Origin: Anas platyrhynchos | Taxonomy: Eukaryota > Chordata > Aves > Anseriformes > Anatidae | Direction: 5' to 3' | Assembly (NCBI RefSeq): GCF_047663525.1 | Contig: NC_092613.1 | Coordinates: 7,403,501-7,467,500, forward strand | DNA length: 64,000 nt | Shown: positions 43,861 to 55,100 of the stretch, piece after piece | Layout of the letters: each line of letters opens with the position of its first letter | How positions within the stretch are numbered: position 1 is the first letter of the stretch | The notes under the pieces: model-generated | Databases searched by the model: none | What the model saw: the letters and a program-made list of their open reading frames with translations, nothing else | What the model was told of the DNA's origin: nothing | Translations under genes and position numbers: made by a program

Positions 43861-46080
43861 CCCGGGCTCGCCTTGGTGGGTTTCTTTTTCACCCTCGACT
43901 GCAAGTGAACATCAGAGGCAGCGCTGGGTGCCCGGGGCCGTGTCCCCAGACGCTGGCCGGGGGCAGACAGATGCCCACTGCCACCTGTGTGGGTCCCCCC
44001 TGTGCCCATCCCGCAGGGCTCCCCGCTGCTGCTTGGGGTCCTTCCCAATTCAGCTCCCTGCAGCCCCTCTCAGCCCCCACGTAAGCACCCAGGTACCTAT
44101 GATTTATAAATCTGGTCTGTTCCTTCTAAACCTGAGCGCCCTAAACAGGCACGGTGTGGCAGGAACGGCTGTGCCCTTAAAGCACGAGGCGTGCTGCCAC
44201 CCCCCTTACAAGCCCCCCGATGTTTCACGGGGAAGCTGCCACCACGACACCACAGCCGTGCTCTGGGCAGGGCCCCTGCAAGCACCCAGCAGTGGTGTGA
44301 TGCTCCTGCTCCTTCAGGGATGTTCTCTGCACCGTGAGCATCTTCCAGCCGAAGACAATCCCACATTTCCTTGAGACCAGCTCCCGGCCGTGCCCTCCCC
44401 GCTGCCCACCGGGTCCCTGCGGTGCCGGATGGGGTTGTGCTGGGAGCCCACCGCTGAACCCAGGCACTTGCTGGGCCCTGCCCTGTGCAGGAGCAGGGCT
44501 GTGCACGCACGGGGTGCCTTCCCCTCGCATAAACACATCTCCAGCAGCTCACGGCCCCTGCGAGAGCAGAGCTGTGAATTTTCATCTCTCAGCTAATCAA
44601 CTCGCCTGCTAGTCCAAACTTGTCAGGAGCTTTATCCCTGCCCTGCCAGCCCTCCTTCCAGCCCACGAGTGACAGAAGACGTTCCCATCCCTCCCTGAGA
44701 CACATCCAGCTGCTACAAAAACAAACATCCTCCCGATGGCGACCCCTCCTCGTCAAACAGCCCTGACCCCGGGCCCGCTGCCCCCCAGCCACCCTACAAC
44801 CACAGCGGCGCTGCGCCCGGCCGAGCTCCCCGGCACAGCCAGAGAAAGGGCGATGTTTACCCACGGGGACAGGAGAGTGGAGTTAGCACCTAGGCTGGAA
44901 GTTTATTAATGGCTGGTTCTCCCTGGTCCCCCCGTGACAAAAGATTAATCACCTGGCAGAGCCTGTGCTGCCCGGGATGAGAGGCAGCTGTGGCAGCACC
45001 GGCTCCCCAGGCTTCCCGAGGGGACACAGCCAAGGGCAGCCCCACAGCTCAGCTGCCCCCCACCCACCCTAATGGCCCCCCAAGCCCACAGCAGGGCTGG
45101 ATTTGCAGGGTGCATGCCAAGGGCTCCCTACCTGGGAAGCTGCTGAATTTGATAGGGAAGGAGGGTCCCGGTCCTGCCCCATGGGCTCACTCCAGTGGCC
45201 AGGCCCCATGCCTGTCTCCTTTCTTCTCCTTTTGTCACTGCTCCACACCCCTGGGTGCTGCGGGGGCACAGGCACAGCCTCCCAGCAGGGTTTGGTACCG
45301 GTGGTGCATGAGCAGCCTGGTGGCTCCCAGGTGCTGGAGCCCTTCGGAAACATGGGGAGGACAAAGGGAAAACCTCAGCAAGCACAGGGGAGCTCACAGC
45401 ATCACCACGGAAAGCCATTCCTGGTGGGGCTGCCCTGCAGAAAGGCACCCAGCAGAGAACATCTCGGTGCTCACGGCCCAGGGGAGCAGAGCCCTGCAGG
45501 GCCCAGACCCACCTGAGAGTTCTGCAGCTCCAAAGGAGTCTGTTTCAGCTGGATACCCCCCAGATCCTAATTAGATTAACCAAATCCCGTTTATGTAGCA
45601 GCTATATCAGTACGAACACCGCTGTGGCCACCTGCATTGACTTCATGAAGGCATTTGGGGCTCTGTACCTGCAGGATGAGAGCTCTCTGCAGCCCCAGCC
45701 GGGAGAAGCAGCACACAGAGGTGCAGGACAGCACCAGGACCCACACCCCAGGGGCAGGAAGGTCTGAAAACCACGAGCAGGACATTTCAGCCCCTGAGCT
45801 TGCTGCTTTCCCTGTCCCACAAGGAGATGCCCCAACCCAATTCACCTGGAGCCCCTGACGGCTGTGGCAGCGGGATGAGACCCCCGGGCGGCTCCCCAGG
45901 GGCTGCCAGCAGCGGTCGAGGCTGAAACAAGAGGGCAGGAGAGCGGGGAAGAGCAAACTTCATCTTCTTGGCACATCTGCTGCTGCTAAACCTGAGGCAC
46001 GAAGCCCCCTCCCAGCACCTGAAGCCTCCCACTGCACCCTGGGGGGGCAGAGCCCAGCAAATAAATCAGCTCCAGCCCCC
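43861..46080. other. Intergenic block
   Basis: GC-rich sequence without recognised genes, repeats or strong motifs. Confidence 0.65.
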
Positions 46081-46084
46081 CCGC

Positions 46085-46170
46085 TGCCAATTAACGGACC
46101 CAATTAAAGCACCTGCGTGGTGGGAGGAGCCGCCTGGCTTCATTAAGCCGCCTCAATTAGTGCTTTTTCA
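46085..46170. promoter_or_regulatory. Cluster of AATTA homeodomain cores with an E-box
   Basis: Within ~80 bp: CCAATTAACG, CCAATTAAAG, CACCTG, CATTAAGC and CAATTAGTG, at the edge of a CpG-rich block. Motif-only call. Confidence 0.3.
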
Positions 46171-46270
46171 GGTGTTTCTGTGCCCGCTCTGCCGGCACCA
46201 CAGTGTCCCCGGGCACCGCTCCCCGCCCGCCCCCCAGCCCCGAGCCCCCCCCCTCGGCCCCGTTCCCCGG

Positions 46271-46285
46271 GCGCCCCCTGGCGGC
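46271..46285 (-). promoter_or_regulatory. CTCF-like site 1
   Basis: Plus strand GCGCCCCCTGGCGGC (then CT) is a near-perfect reverse complement of the CTCF core (CCACCAGGGGGCGC-type), so the motif points along the minus strand. Confidence 0.6.
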
Positions 46286-46333
46286 CTCACGGCGCGGCGC
46301 AGCCTCCGGGCCCCGCAGCCCGCGGCCGGACGG

Positions 46334-46349
46334 CGCCACCCAGCGGCCG
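46334..46349 (-). promoter_or_regulatory. CTCF-like site 2
   Basis: Plus strand GCGCCACCCAGCGGCC resembles the inverted CTCF core (GCGCCACCTAGTGG). Weaker than site 1, same orientation, ~63 bp away. Confidence 0.4.
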
Positions 46350-46566
46350 CTCTCGGCATGGAGCCGGGGCTGAGAGCCGGGGGGTGCTGAGGGACAGCCG
46401 GGGGCTGAGGGGCCCCCCCCAGGGTGCTGCAGTAAAGGGGGGGGCTCGGCTTTAGCACCGTCCTGGGGGTGCCGCCGTGCCCCCATGCTCTGGGCTAGAT
46501 TGGCCCCAAGCGCCTTCGTTGCGTTGTCCATCCCTGGCGCTGCCGCCATCTCGCAGCAGCACCCAC

Positions 46567-46610
46567 AGCCCCTGCCCCTGCTCCTGTCCCTGTCCCTGCT
46601 CCTGTGGCTT
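46567..46610. repeat. (CCCTGT/CCCTGC)n hexamer repeat
   Basis: Short run of CCCTG-based hexamers on the plus strand, followed by three CTTCCACA-type words up to ~46645. Confidence 0.75.
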
Positions 46611-46649
46611 CCACACTTCCACAAACTTCCACACAGCTTCCACAGGAGC

Positions 46650-48090
46650 TGGGCTAACAGCAGCCCGCCGGCACAGCCCGCTCACTGCCATGAGGACAAA
46701 CGGGCAGCTCCTTCCAGGGGGAGCAGGAAAACAAGCACGCTAAGCGATGCTGCGCCCCATTTCCCTTCAAAAAGGGGGACACAGCATCGGGGTGGCCCAC
46801 CACACAATGGTCCACAGGAGCTGCGGGCACTGCTCCCGGCAGGAAAGCCGAGCGCTGCGTGCAGTTACCTGCCGTAAACCCCGCGTTTCCACAATATCCA
46901 ACCTCCAGCTAGGTGATTTTAGGCGGGGCCATGAGCTGGCTAGTCTCAAAGATTTAGGAGGCTGTTGATGGAACAGAAACGGTGACTCACTGCTTTTGCT
47001 GCCTGTCTGTGACACTCAGCTTCGCTGCACTGAGTAACCACAGCCTGTCCATGCGGGCAGCTGGCTGGCTTGTGTGAGGGAGCTCTGGGTGGGCTGGGGG
47101 GGGAGAAGGGAACCCCAAACAGCCCCCAGACCCAGGGCTGCTGAACCTCGTGCTGTGTTTGGGAATGGTACCTGGGTGAAGCAGCAGGGCTGCCAGCCGG
47201 GGCAGGGCCGGGCATGGCCTGCGTGGAAGTCTCAGGGGGATAAATGGGCACCTTGTGGCCCAGGGACTGCCCACATCCCTTCCTCTTGTGCAGAAAATGG
47301 CTGCATTTTAGGGGCTGGGCTCGCTGGCCTCACCCACAGCACCCAAACGCTCACTGAGGGCAGCGCGGTCTGCCAGGGGCAGGGGAAGAGCCGGGCACAC
47401 CTTGCTGTTTACAGAAGGGGCTGTAAGCAGGCAGAGTCCGCACACACCCCTCCTCACCTCTGCTGCTATAAAAAGCAGGCAGGGCTGTGGCCGAGACACC
47501 CGGGTACCACCCCAAATTCCTGCCTGGGCAGGGCTCTGGGCCGAGGCGTTGGAGGAAGGGCTGGGGAGGGAAGCAGAGCTCCTTCCGTGGCTGCTGCGTG
47601 CGGCAAGGCCGCGGCCGCGCTCTCGGGGCACTCCTCAGAAATTTCATCAAGCCCCAAGAGATGAACAAAGAGCTCCTTCCAGCTTGCTGCAAAACCTGTT
47701 CAACCAAGCCGATGCAAAGATAAGAAAAGCAGGTCACTGTTGAGGCGTAATGTGCAGGAGTTGATGAGCCGTGGGCTCTCCTTGATGGCAGGGCTGGGTG
47801 GCACCGGGCGGCCCCGCGGTGCTGCTCTGTGGGCACAAAGCACATGGAGAAATCCAGCACCGTGCTTGGGCTGGGAGAGAGACTGAGAAACAATACAGCC
47901 CAGAAGACGATCAGCAACACTTGCTCCTTATCTGCTGTACGCTGAAGAAATCTTTCTGACATCTCAGAGCATCAATTAAAGCCTTGGCTGCCGCATCCCG
48001 GCGCCCGCCCAGCTCTCAGCAGGTTCGTGCGAGGCAGCCCTGAGCCACACACGGCCCCAAGTCAAAACTCCAAACATTTCCTTAAGCAAT
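46650..48090. other. Intergenic block downstream of CTTNBP2NL
   Basis: No gene recognised. GC content falls toward the CTTNBP2NL 3' end. GT-rich sequence on the minus strand just below 48.09 kb fits a downstream element of the CTTNBP2NL poly(A) site. Confidence 0.6.
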
Positions 48091-48094
48091 TTGC

Positions 48095-50672
48095 ACATCT
48101 TAAAAATAAAATCCTTTATTGATAATATGAATGTTTAACATGTTTAATGCCGTCAGCTATAAAAATGATTAAAGAGTTCAGCTTGGTACATTTGGCTTTA
48201 CAAATTTACAAGTGTTAATGAATTAATACTAGTGTGTACGTTTTGCACTTCATTATACTCCATTAGCCAGTGACAAACTCTGCAACAATTTCTGCTTGTA
48301 ACAGATGTGAATTATAGAAGAAATATTTAGTTGCTTTCACACAGAATCTACATCAACAGTTAAATACTACCTCTAAATGTCTTACTGTATTAGTTGGATC
48401 CATTTTAATATCTTGTGCTTAGTTTCTCTCAGAAGATAGGCTACTAGCAAAAATACATTCTTTTGCATACCCCCTTCCCATATTATATTTTAGAAGAACC
48501 AGTACTCAGTGCATTTCCTAATAAACTTCATCATAGCGTCTCTCTCTCTAGAGCTATTGATAAGGAAAGGGGATAATACAATTTAGATTAATGTAAAAGC
48601 AAAGAAACACGTTAAAGCAGTGTATACAAAAGCCTCACTTTTGAATCGGCAGTGATACGTGGGCCTAAATTCATCTGCCCATCAGTTTTTAGAATTACTC
48701 TCATCAAGAGAAGAAATCTGCTATGAAAACTTACAAAAGTAATAAATGTGCTTCCCTAAAAGCCACTGCCCACTTATCTCCAGGCTGCCCATCTTCCTAC
48801 CGTTAGCACGTAGCCCCTTCCAATGGGTTAGGAACCATGGCACGTAACACCACAGTTTAACAGGCTACTAAAAGGTTTGTAAAAACCTCTTGTTCTAGCC
48901 TAAATATTTTCCTTGCACGGGAGAGACCAGCAGGGGCACTTCAGACAACGGCCATGCCAAAGCAGCACAAGAGTTGCGATGCCACCAGGTGAAGGAGCTT
49001 CCAGGCCACGTCCAGCACCGCGTCCTCCCGGCAGCCACAGGGCTCTTTCCTCCAGTGAAGTGGGATGTGCTTTGTTTAATTAAATATTCAAAAACGATGA
49101 AGGCGAAAGCATCGCTGGCAGCGGGAAACTACAGTGTGTAACTTGACACTGCTGAGAGGGAAATGCTGAGCGTTTCTAAGTTTAGGATCAGCTCAGATAC
49201 AACACCTGAGATAATTAACTCAGGGTTGGGCTCTCAGCCTCTACCACTGATCTGTGGTACGTTTGTCTTGGACTTTTTACCACGATGACTCAGAAAACCA
49301 ACCCTGCCGTGCTGGGGACTGACGGGCAGCACAGGCAGAGCATGGCAGTGAGGACTACACTTCTCGTACCAAACGTTTCTGCGCTGGAATCCATTGCCTC
49401 TCCCCTTTTGGGCCCAAATAACTTTTCCTATATAGGATTTGCCTCAAACTTAGGCAATCCCTTGCTGTGATTTTTTTTTTTCCAGTCTCAAAGAATTTCC
49501 TTGTTTTCTTAACATTAGGAAGAAGCTCAAGAATAGAGATTTTCATAACGTGTTGTATGTTTAATAGGTACGTGTGTGAAACTACCTAAACACACATACA
49601 CAGTCAATTACAATGATTTGGTTCTCTATTTGTAGCAGCCAGTGAAAGCCAACAAGATCCCATAACTAGTGTGTAAAATCCATGTCAGCTGGACACCATT
49701 GATGCAAGTGATGAATAAAATTATTGCTTTTGTGGATAGTAGAAGATCCTGTCTTACTGTTGCAAAGGAAACTGCATCCTATGGACTAGTGTTTTGTTTT
49801 TCAAGTAATAGCAAGATCTTTGTCAAGTAGTAGCAAGATCCTTTTCTCAGAAGTTCTACACACAACAGTAGAATGCTTGAGGAACTTGAAAATAAAAAGG
49901 TGACACACCAGAAACTAGAGTCTAGCCATTTAAAGCACCCAGGCATCTCTACAGGATGTGCTATAGGAAACAAACAAACAAAAAACCTGCTGGGTCAACG
50001 AATATTGAAAGTAGAGTAATCTGGACAATCCACATTACTGCTAAATTTCACACCAAGAAACTTGTGTATGCTTCCTAAAATACCCAGGAGCCAAGACCTA
50101 AAGGACAAAGTGTGGCTGGCTGCAGTCTGGTGGTCACTTTACAGAATTGGTAGCACATTTGCTAACTCACTTTAGCAAACGGAAAGAATTAAAAAGAAAA
50201 ACAGTGTTGTTTTTAACATTCATGACTCAGAGAAGAATTTCTTTCTGCAGCTAGATGGTCCCCCTCCTCACCCTTTTCGGAGAATCACATTCATATTGCA
50301 GGCTTAGTTCAGGCACTTTATATAAAATGTTCATCTGGAGTAAAAAGTCTGCAAAAGTTATTTCTGCATAATTTAAAAGTAGCTTTTCAGTCCCATTTTA
50401 GTTTGATAGATAGGTCCCAGTTCATGATTATGGTTCCTCTTCTTGATTTGATTTGACCGTTGCCATGAGACATTTTGAGGCTACTGTATAGCTGTAGTTA
50501 GGGTTTCTTCATAAACAAAAATATTTTCCTACCTATTAAAAAAGAAAAATATACTAAATGCTTTATACAGACAGATTCTGCTACTATGGAAATAAATAAC
50601 ATGGAGTGGAAAACCAGTGCCTTAGCTCTAGGACGCTAAGCCATGGAATGTCACATTCACATTTTCTGGAGA
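48095..50672 (-). other. CTTNBP2NL: CTTNBP2NL 3' UTR
   Basis: About 2.6 kb of AT-rich sequence directly after the CTTNBP2NL stop, with ATTTA-type AU-rich words and internal ATTAAA hexamers on the minus strand (e.g. near 48137, 49074 and 49559). A ~20-bp direct duplication (TCAAGTARTAGCAAGATC) lies at 49801-49842. No reading frames of note. Extent is inferred from composition and the poly(A) signal. Confidence 0.65.
48115..48120 (-). terminator. CTTNBP2NL: CTTNBP2NL polyadenylation signal (AATAAA)
   Basis: Minus-strand AATAAA at the point where AT-rich 3' UTR composition gives way to GC-rich intergenic sequence. GT-rich words follow on the minus strand. Predicted cleavage at ~48.09-48.10 kb. 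This is the best distal signal I see; others inside the UTR could be used. Confidence 0.6.
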
Positions 50673-52154
50673 CTAGCTGCTGGTTGGCAGGAGTATCTCC
50701 ATGTCTTTGCCATTTGACACTACAGTATTGGTAGAGCAGCTACTTGCCACGTCCATGGGGGCACCCAGAGAGGACGCCTGAGAGGAGGTTTTGGTGAGCG
50801 GAGCAGGAGCAGCAGGCGACTGAGCGAGGCCAGGTTTCTTTGGAGGAATGGGTGGAGGGTTCCCTCTTTCTGCTCTAGGAATGGTTGGTGACTTAATCCC
50901 AGGAGACAACGGGCTTAGTGGACTGGAAACCTTGCCAGGGCTCGGAGAATGGCCAGATTCATTTTTAGGGCTCACGGCATTTGCCAGATTTCGGTAGTCT
51001 GTGCCAAAAGGTGAGCTATTAGGGGAGACAGGTTTAATCGCTCCCTGCTGGCTGGTGAATCTGGAAAGGACCTGAGTGACTGTATTGCGTGCTAACTGCT
51101 TGGCTGCAGAGTTATCTGCTAGAGTAGGAGACAAATCCCTTGACGGTGGGCTCTGCAAGCCACTTGACTGATGGTCCTGTTCAGCTTGAGACTGGAATTT
51201 GTGCCGAGCTGCGTGGAAACGCTGATTGATCCCCACCTGGTAGGATGACTGATACCCAGGGCTGCTCGCTGAAGCTCCCACTAAGCGTTTAGTCAGAACT
51301 GGTGAGGAGCAGGGCGAAGGTGTTAGCGAGGAGGCAGCTGTGCTGCTGGGAGACAGGGAGACCCCACTAGAAGGGAGCTGGGACAGCAGATGCACTGGTG
51401 ACTCTGTTCTTACAGGAGAACTTCCATTTTCCACTGTGTTTTCTGGTGTCGCACCAGCAGATTTCTCCTTTGGAGCCTGGCTCTCTGCTGCGTTTGTCTG
51501 CAGCAGCTCACCGCCCGTTTGCATGTCTGTATTGCAATGGCCATTGGATTTTGCATAGGAATGCGTAGGTGTAGTAGGGCTGGGAAACACGGCATGCACA
51601 GCTTTGCTCGTGCTGGCAGGATTTGCTCGGTCTGCTTGGGGACACTCCGTCTGGCAAGACACAGACTTCACTGCGGGACTCTCAGTAGCGACTCCTCTGG
51701 ACATCACCGAGGGGTTTGGCTGCGAAGGCTCAGCAGGACTGTGCTCCTGGCAAGCAGCCTCCAGCTCCTTCAGGGCTTTCTTCAAACATTCCACCTCTTC
51801 TTTCAGTGCTTTTGTACGGTTTTCTTCTCTGTTCAGCTTGGCTTTCAGCTGCTCTCTTTCAATGTCAAACTCCGAGAGCTGCTTTTCTACTTGTGCTTCC
51901 ATCTGCAAACCCCGCTTCCTCTTGGATGCCAGCTCCTCCTCCAGTTTACTCACCTTACTCTTCTCTTTTTCCAATTTCAAGCTCAATTCTGCTGTTTTCT
52001 GACCCTCTTCTGCTGCTTTGGCAGTGGCTTTCTTGCACTCTACTACAAGCACGGAAGACAGCTGCTTGTGGCGAGCCCTTTCTTCCTCCAACTGGCTTGA
52101 GAGCTTCTTCTGTTCTTTTTCAAACTTTTTCACTTGGGATTTTTCAAACTCCAA
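50673..52154 (-). CDS. CTTNBP2NL: CTTNBP2NL coding exon 4 (last, large)
   Basis: 1482 nt including TAG (50675-50673); 493 aa, residues 147-639. Starts LEFEKSQVKKFEKEQKKL after the acceptor TATCTTCTAG (codon 1 is TTG = Leu, not a start). Heptad-rich coiled coil to ~residue 285, then a Ser/Thr/Pro-rich tail with many SP sites. Coding more than three quarters of the protein in one exon is the usual family structure. Confidence 0.97.
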   Translation of the reverse strand: MEFEKSQVKKFEKEQKKLSSQLEEERARHKQLSSVLVVECKKATAKAAEEGQKTAELSLKLEKEKSKVSKLEEELASKRKRGLQMEAQVEKQLSEFDIEREQLKAKLNREENRTKALKEEVECLKKALKELEAACQEHSPAEPSQPNPSVMSRGVATESPAVKSVSCQTECPQADRANPASTSKAVHAVFPSPTTPTHSYAKSNGHCNTDMQTGGELLQTNAAESQAPKEKSAGATPENTVENGSSPVRTESPVHLLSQLPSSGVSLSPSSTAASSLTPSPCSSPVLTKRLVGASASSPGYQSSYQVGINQRFHAARHKFQSQAEQDHQSSGLQSPPSRDLSPTLADNSAAKQLARNTVTQVLSRFTSQQGAIKPVSPNSSPFGTDYRNLANAVSPKNESGHSPSPGKVSSPLSPLSPGIKSPTIPRAERGNPPPIPPKKPGLAQSPAAPAPLTKTSSQASSLGAPMDVASSCSTNTVVSNGKDMEILLPTSS

Positions 52155-55100
52155 CTAGAAGATAACAAAGAAGAGCTGTAAAGGAGCCACGAGACCTCCT
52201 GAAAGACAATGACATGTAGCACCCCAAAAGCTAATGGGGTCACTCTACACGTTGGAGACATTCCCCAGTAAAAGATGGCAATGCCTAAGACAAAGAACGA
52301 GGTTTTTGCCCCAGGTGTCTGCAAGACAGTCCTGTATGACAGGCAACTCGGTTCACATCTATTACGAGTTATTACTTATGAGTAGTTACACCACGTATGA
52401 TATTCACTTGGCACTTTGTGGGATATACAATATGCCAGGCACTGATTGAACAGGTGATCTGAGCAAAAATCTCCTTCCACCTCATTTACTACTTTGTTGG
52501 TTTGCCTTTTAAAGGCATCGGGCTTTGAAATGCTGATACATTACATGTGTTCATTAAAGTCTGCAGCAATTGAGTAAGAGAAAACAGCAGCTTAAATATT
52601 TATTATAATCCCTGAGCAATCACACCGGGAGACCTTTCATGAGGACTTATTCTGATTTTCGAGTGCTAGGAAGCGTTATCATTTGTAAGCGCAGCCCTGC
52701 TCTTGAGAACTTCTCAGATTTCAGGCCAAAGAAAGATTTCAAAGCACTCGTCAATTAATGCTTTTACCACCATTCATCTTCAAAAAAAAAATATCAGAGA
52801 AATGAGGTTGTTTTTCACATCAAAATGAAAAAAAAAAAAGCAGGAGAGCCTTACAGAGGAGCGAGGCCCCTGATACTCGTTAGATGTGGAGGTGTGATCC
52901 AAGGCTCAGCACCCTGCCTGAGCACCCGGGGCCCCGGGTTTCCGTGGGCTGGGTAATCAGCAGCTAGCGAGGCGCAGCGTACCTGCTGGGTGAGCCGCTC
53001 CCGCTCCTTCTCCAGCATGTAGGTCACATCATCCCCCTCCGCCGTGTCCTGGGCGTGACGCTGCCTCTCCTCCTCAAGGTCCAGGATCACCTGCCAAAGA
53101 CACTCGGGTCACTGCGGCACCCAGCCGCACACCACCCAACGCCAAGTGACACGGGAGAGCTACCACTGCAGCCCGACACCCAAATTCAACCCAAAAATCA
53201 GATAAATGCAGCTTTCGGACAAATACACTGTGTTGGTATTTGGTATAGTTGAGCCAGTTTGTGAAAGGAGCCAGAGAATGTCACCCTTCCCAAATCGCTT
53301 TATTACCCAGTAGCCAAAATTTGCATTTTTCCTCCCAGCTGCAAACGACTTCGAGAAGTTCCCATCAGCTGCCACTGGCAGCAGGGTGCCCTCATCAGAG
53401 TTTCCTGGCAGGACCTCTAGCACCAGAGCCAGCAGAGCAGATGCTCTGCCTCAGGGAGGATGCACCCAGGCGAGGCAGGGCGTTACGGTCGCAGCGATGG
53501 TCCTCGCCACAGCTCCAGCACTAATTCACGCCCAGGCTTCTCCTTCAGTTTCTTACAGAATATTTGAGGACTGCGGTGCAAAGTTTATTTTAAAGAGCAT
53601 TAATTTGTTCTTCCACTTAAGAACAAGATGAGCTCTTGAAATGAAACTGCTTGCCATAAGGACCCAGTTAAGGAGCTCCTTCAGTTTTCATGCTGAATTA
53701 CATGAATAATTGAAATTCTATTAACTCAACAAGAAAAGCCAAATAAGGCAGAGTCTCTTGGGGGAAGCTTGCACCTCACCTCCAGAACTCTAGGCTTTCC
53801 TAAAACACACTTACCAGGGATTCTCAGTTTTCCTGCAATTTAAGCTTCCAAACAATGCTTAAATATTTCTAGGTACCCAGGGAACCTCTTTACAAGAGCG
53901 ACAGAAACCTCTTTAGAAGGAAACCTCTTCACAAGGGTGACAGAAATGCTTCACACCCTTCACAGCCTGTAAGGACAGCCTTGCTCTTGTCCCCATCAGC
54001 AGATGACGTGAAAATAAACTTCAAACCATGCACTGATGAGCAGTGGAACAGAGGGTTCAACTCTGAGCCTTTTGATTAGAAATAAAATGTGACTACTCGC
54101 ATTCGGTATCTTCATATTTGATTGTGTAAGCTTTAATCAAAGCAGGAGTGACATCTGGAGAAAACAAGAAACCACACCCAAGATGGTACTGGCTCAGGCG
54201 CAGGCAGTAGCCAAAAATATTCTTAAATGTGACATTATAAAAGCTGGCCTCTGGATACCACACTGCCACTGATGCAAGTAAAAGCCAGTAAAGGCAAAAA
54301 TCCCAGCTACTTTTTAGGTGAAGCAGAAGTTTGTGAAGAGGTTAAGGTATGGTGCTGCACTGCAGGTGGTTCGAGACTCGGGAGGGCTCCTCCCAGCCGC
54401 GGATCCCAGCGATATGCTCCTGGACAATTACTCCGTGCCCTGACTATACAGGAGGGACAAGTATTTTAATCATTTCGGCTTGTCAAATTTACTGCGGGAC
54501 ACAAAGAGCTCCATGTAAACACATGGTTTTTTTGTTTGTTTTTTTAAAAACTAAGCAGTTACAGAAAGAGAAGCTCTTGTAGCAAGCCTAAGAAGCTGAG
54601 GTCAGCGGACTCTTGCTCTCAGACTTGTGTGCGGGTTTATGCTCCCCTAGCAAACGGAGGTACGTATGGCAGGTGAGCAAACCTCTGAGGAAGTACAGTC
54701 TGACACGTGGCCCAGGCACTTCACTGGTGTCACTGTATGTTCAAGCTACATATGAAGAATAATAGATAATCCATTAAAGAGGCCAAGTTTTGGTCAAGTT
54801 TTAGTTTTGGTCAAGCCCTATTTTGTTAGAAAAGCCCAGCTTCCAGGGGTGTACTGCCGTAAGTACCTGGTGCCAGCCCCTTCTGAGATAAGCAGGGATA
54901 TGTTTGCTGAGAATTCAACCTTCCAGAAATGCGTTCTTACCCTTTAGTAAGTACCATACCTCCCAGTTGTGGATGAACTACTTCCTTTCCTGTGTCCCCT
55001 AATAAAGACACCTTGTTTGCCTTTCAAATTTCAAACTAACAAGCCTAACATCATGTTGAGTGACAAGAAGTTTAAATAAAAGGTGAAAAGTCCTTCCAGC

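Larger units (their letters stand above)
46170..46460. promoter_or_regulatory. CpG-rich block between the two genes
   Basis: About 290 bp of very high CpG density, ~1.6 kb beyond the CTTNBP2NL 3' end, containing two CTCF-like sites. No exon recognised. Confidence 0.5.

Noticed and set aside
51519..52165. Plus-strand ORFs opposite CTTNBP2NL exon 4
   Set aside because: Antisense shadows of a real coding exon.
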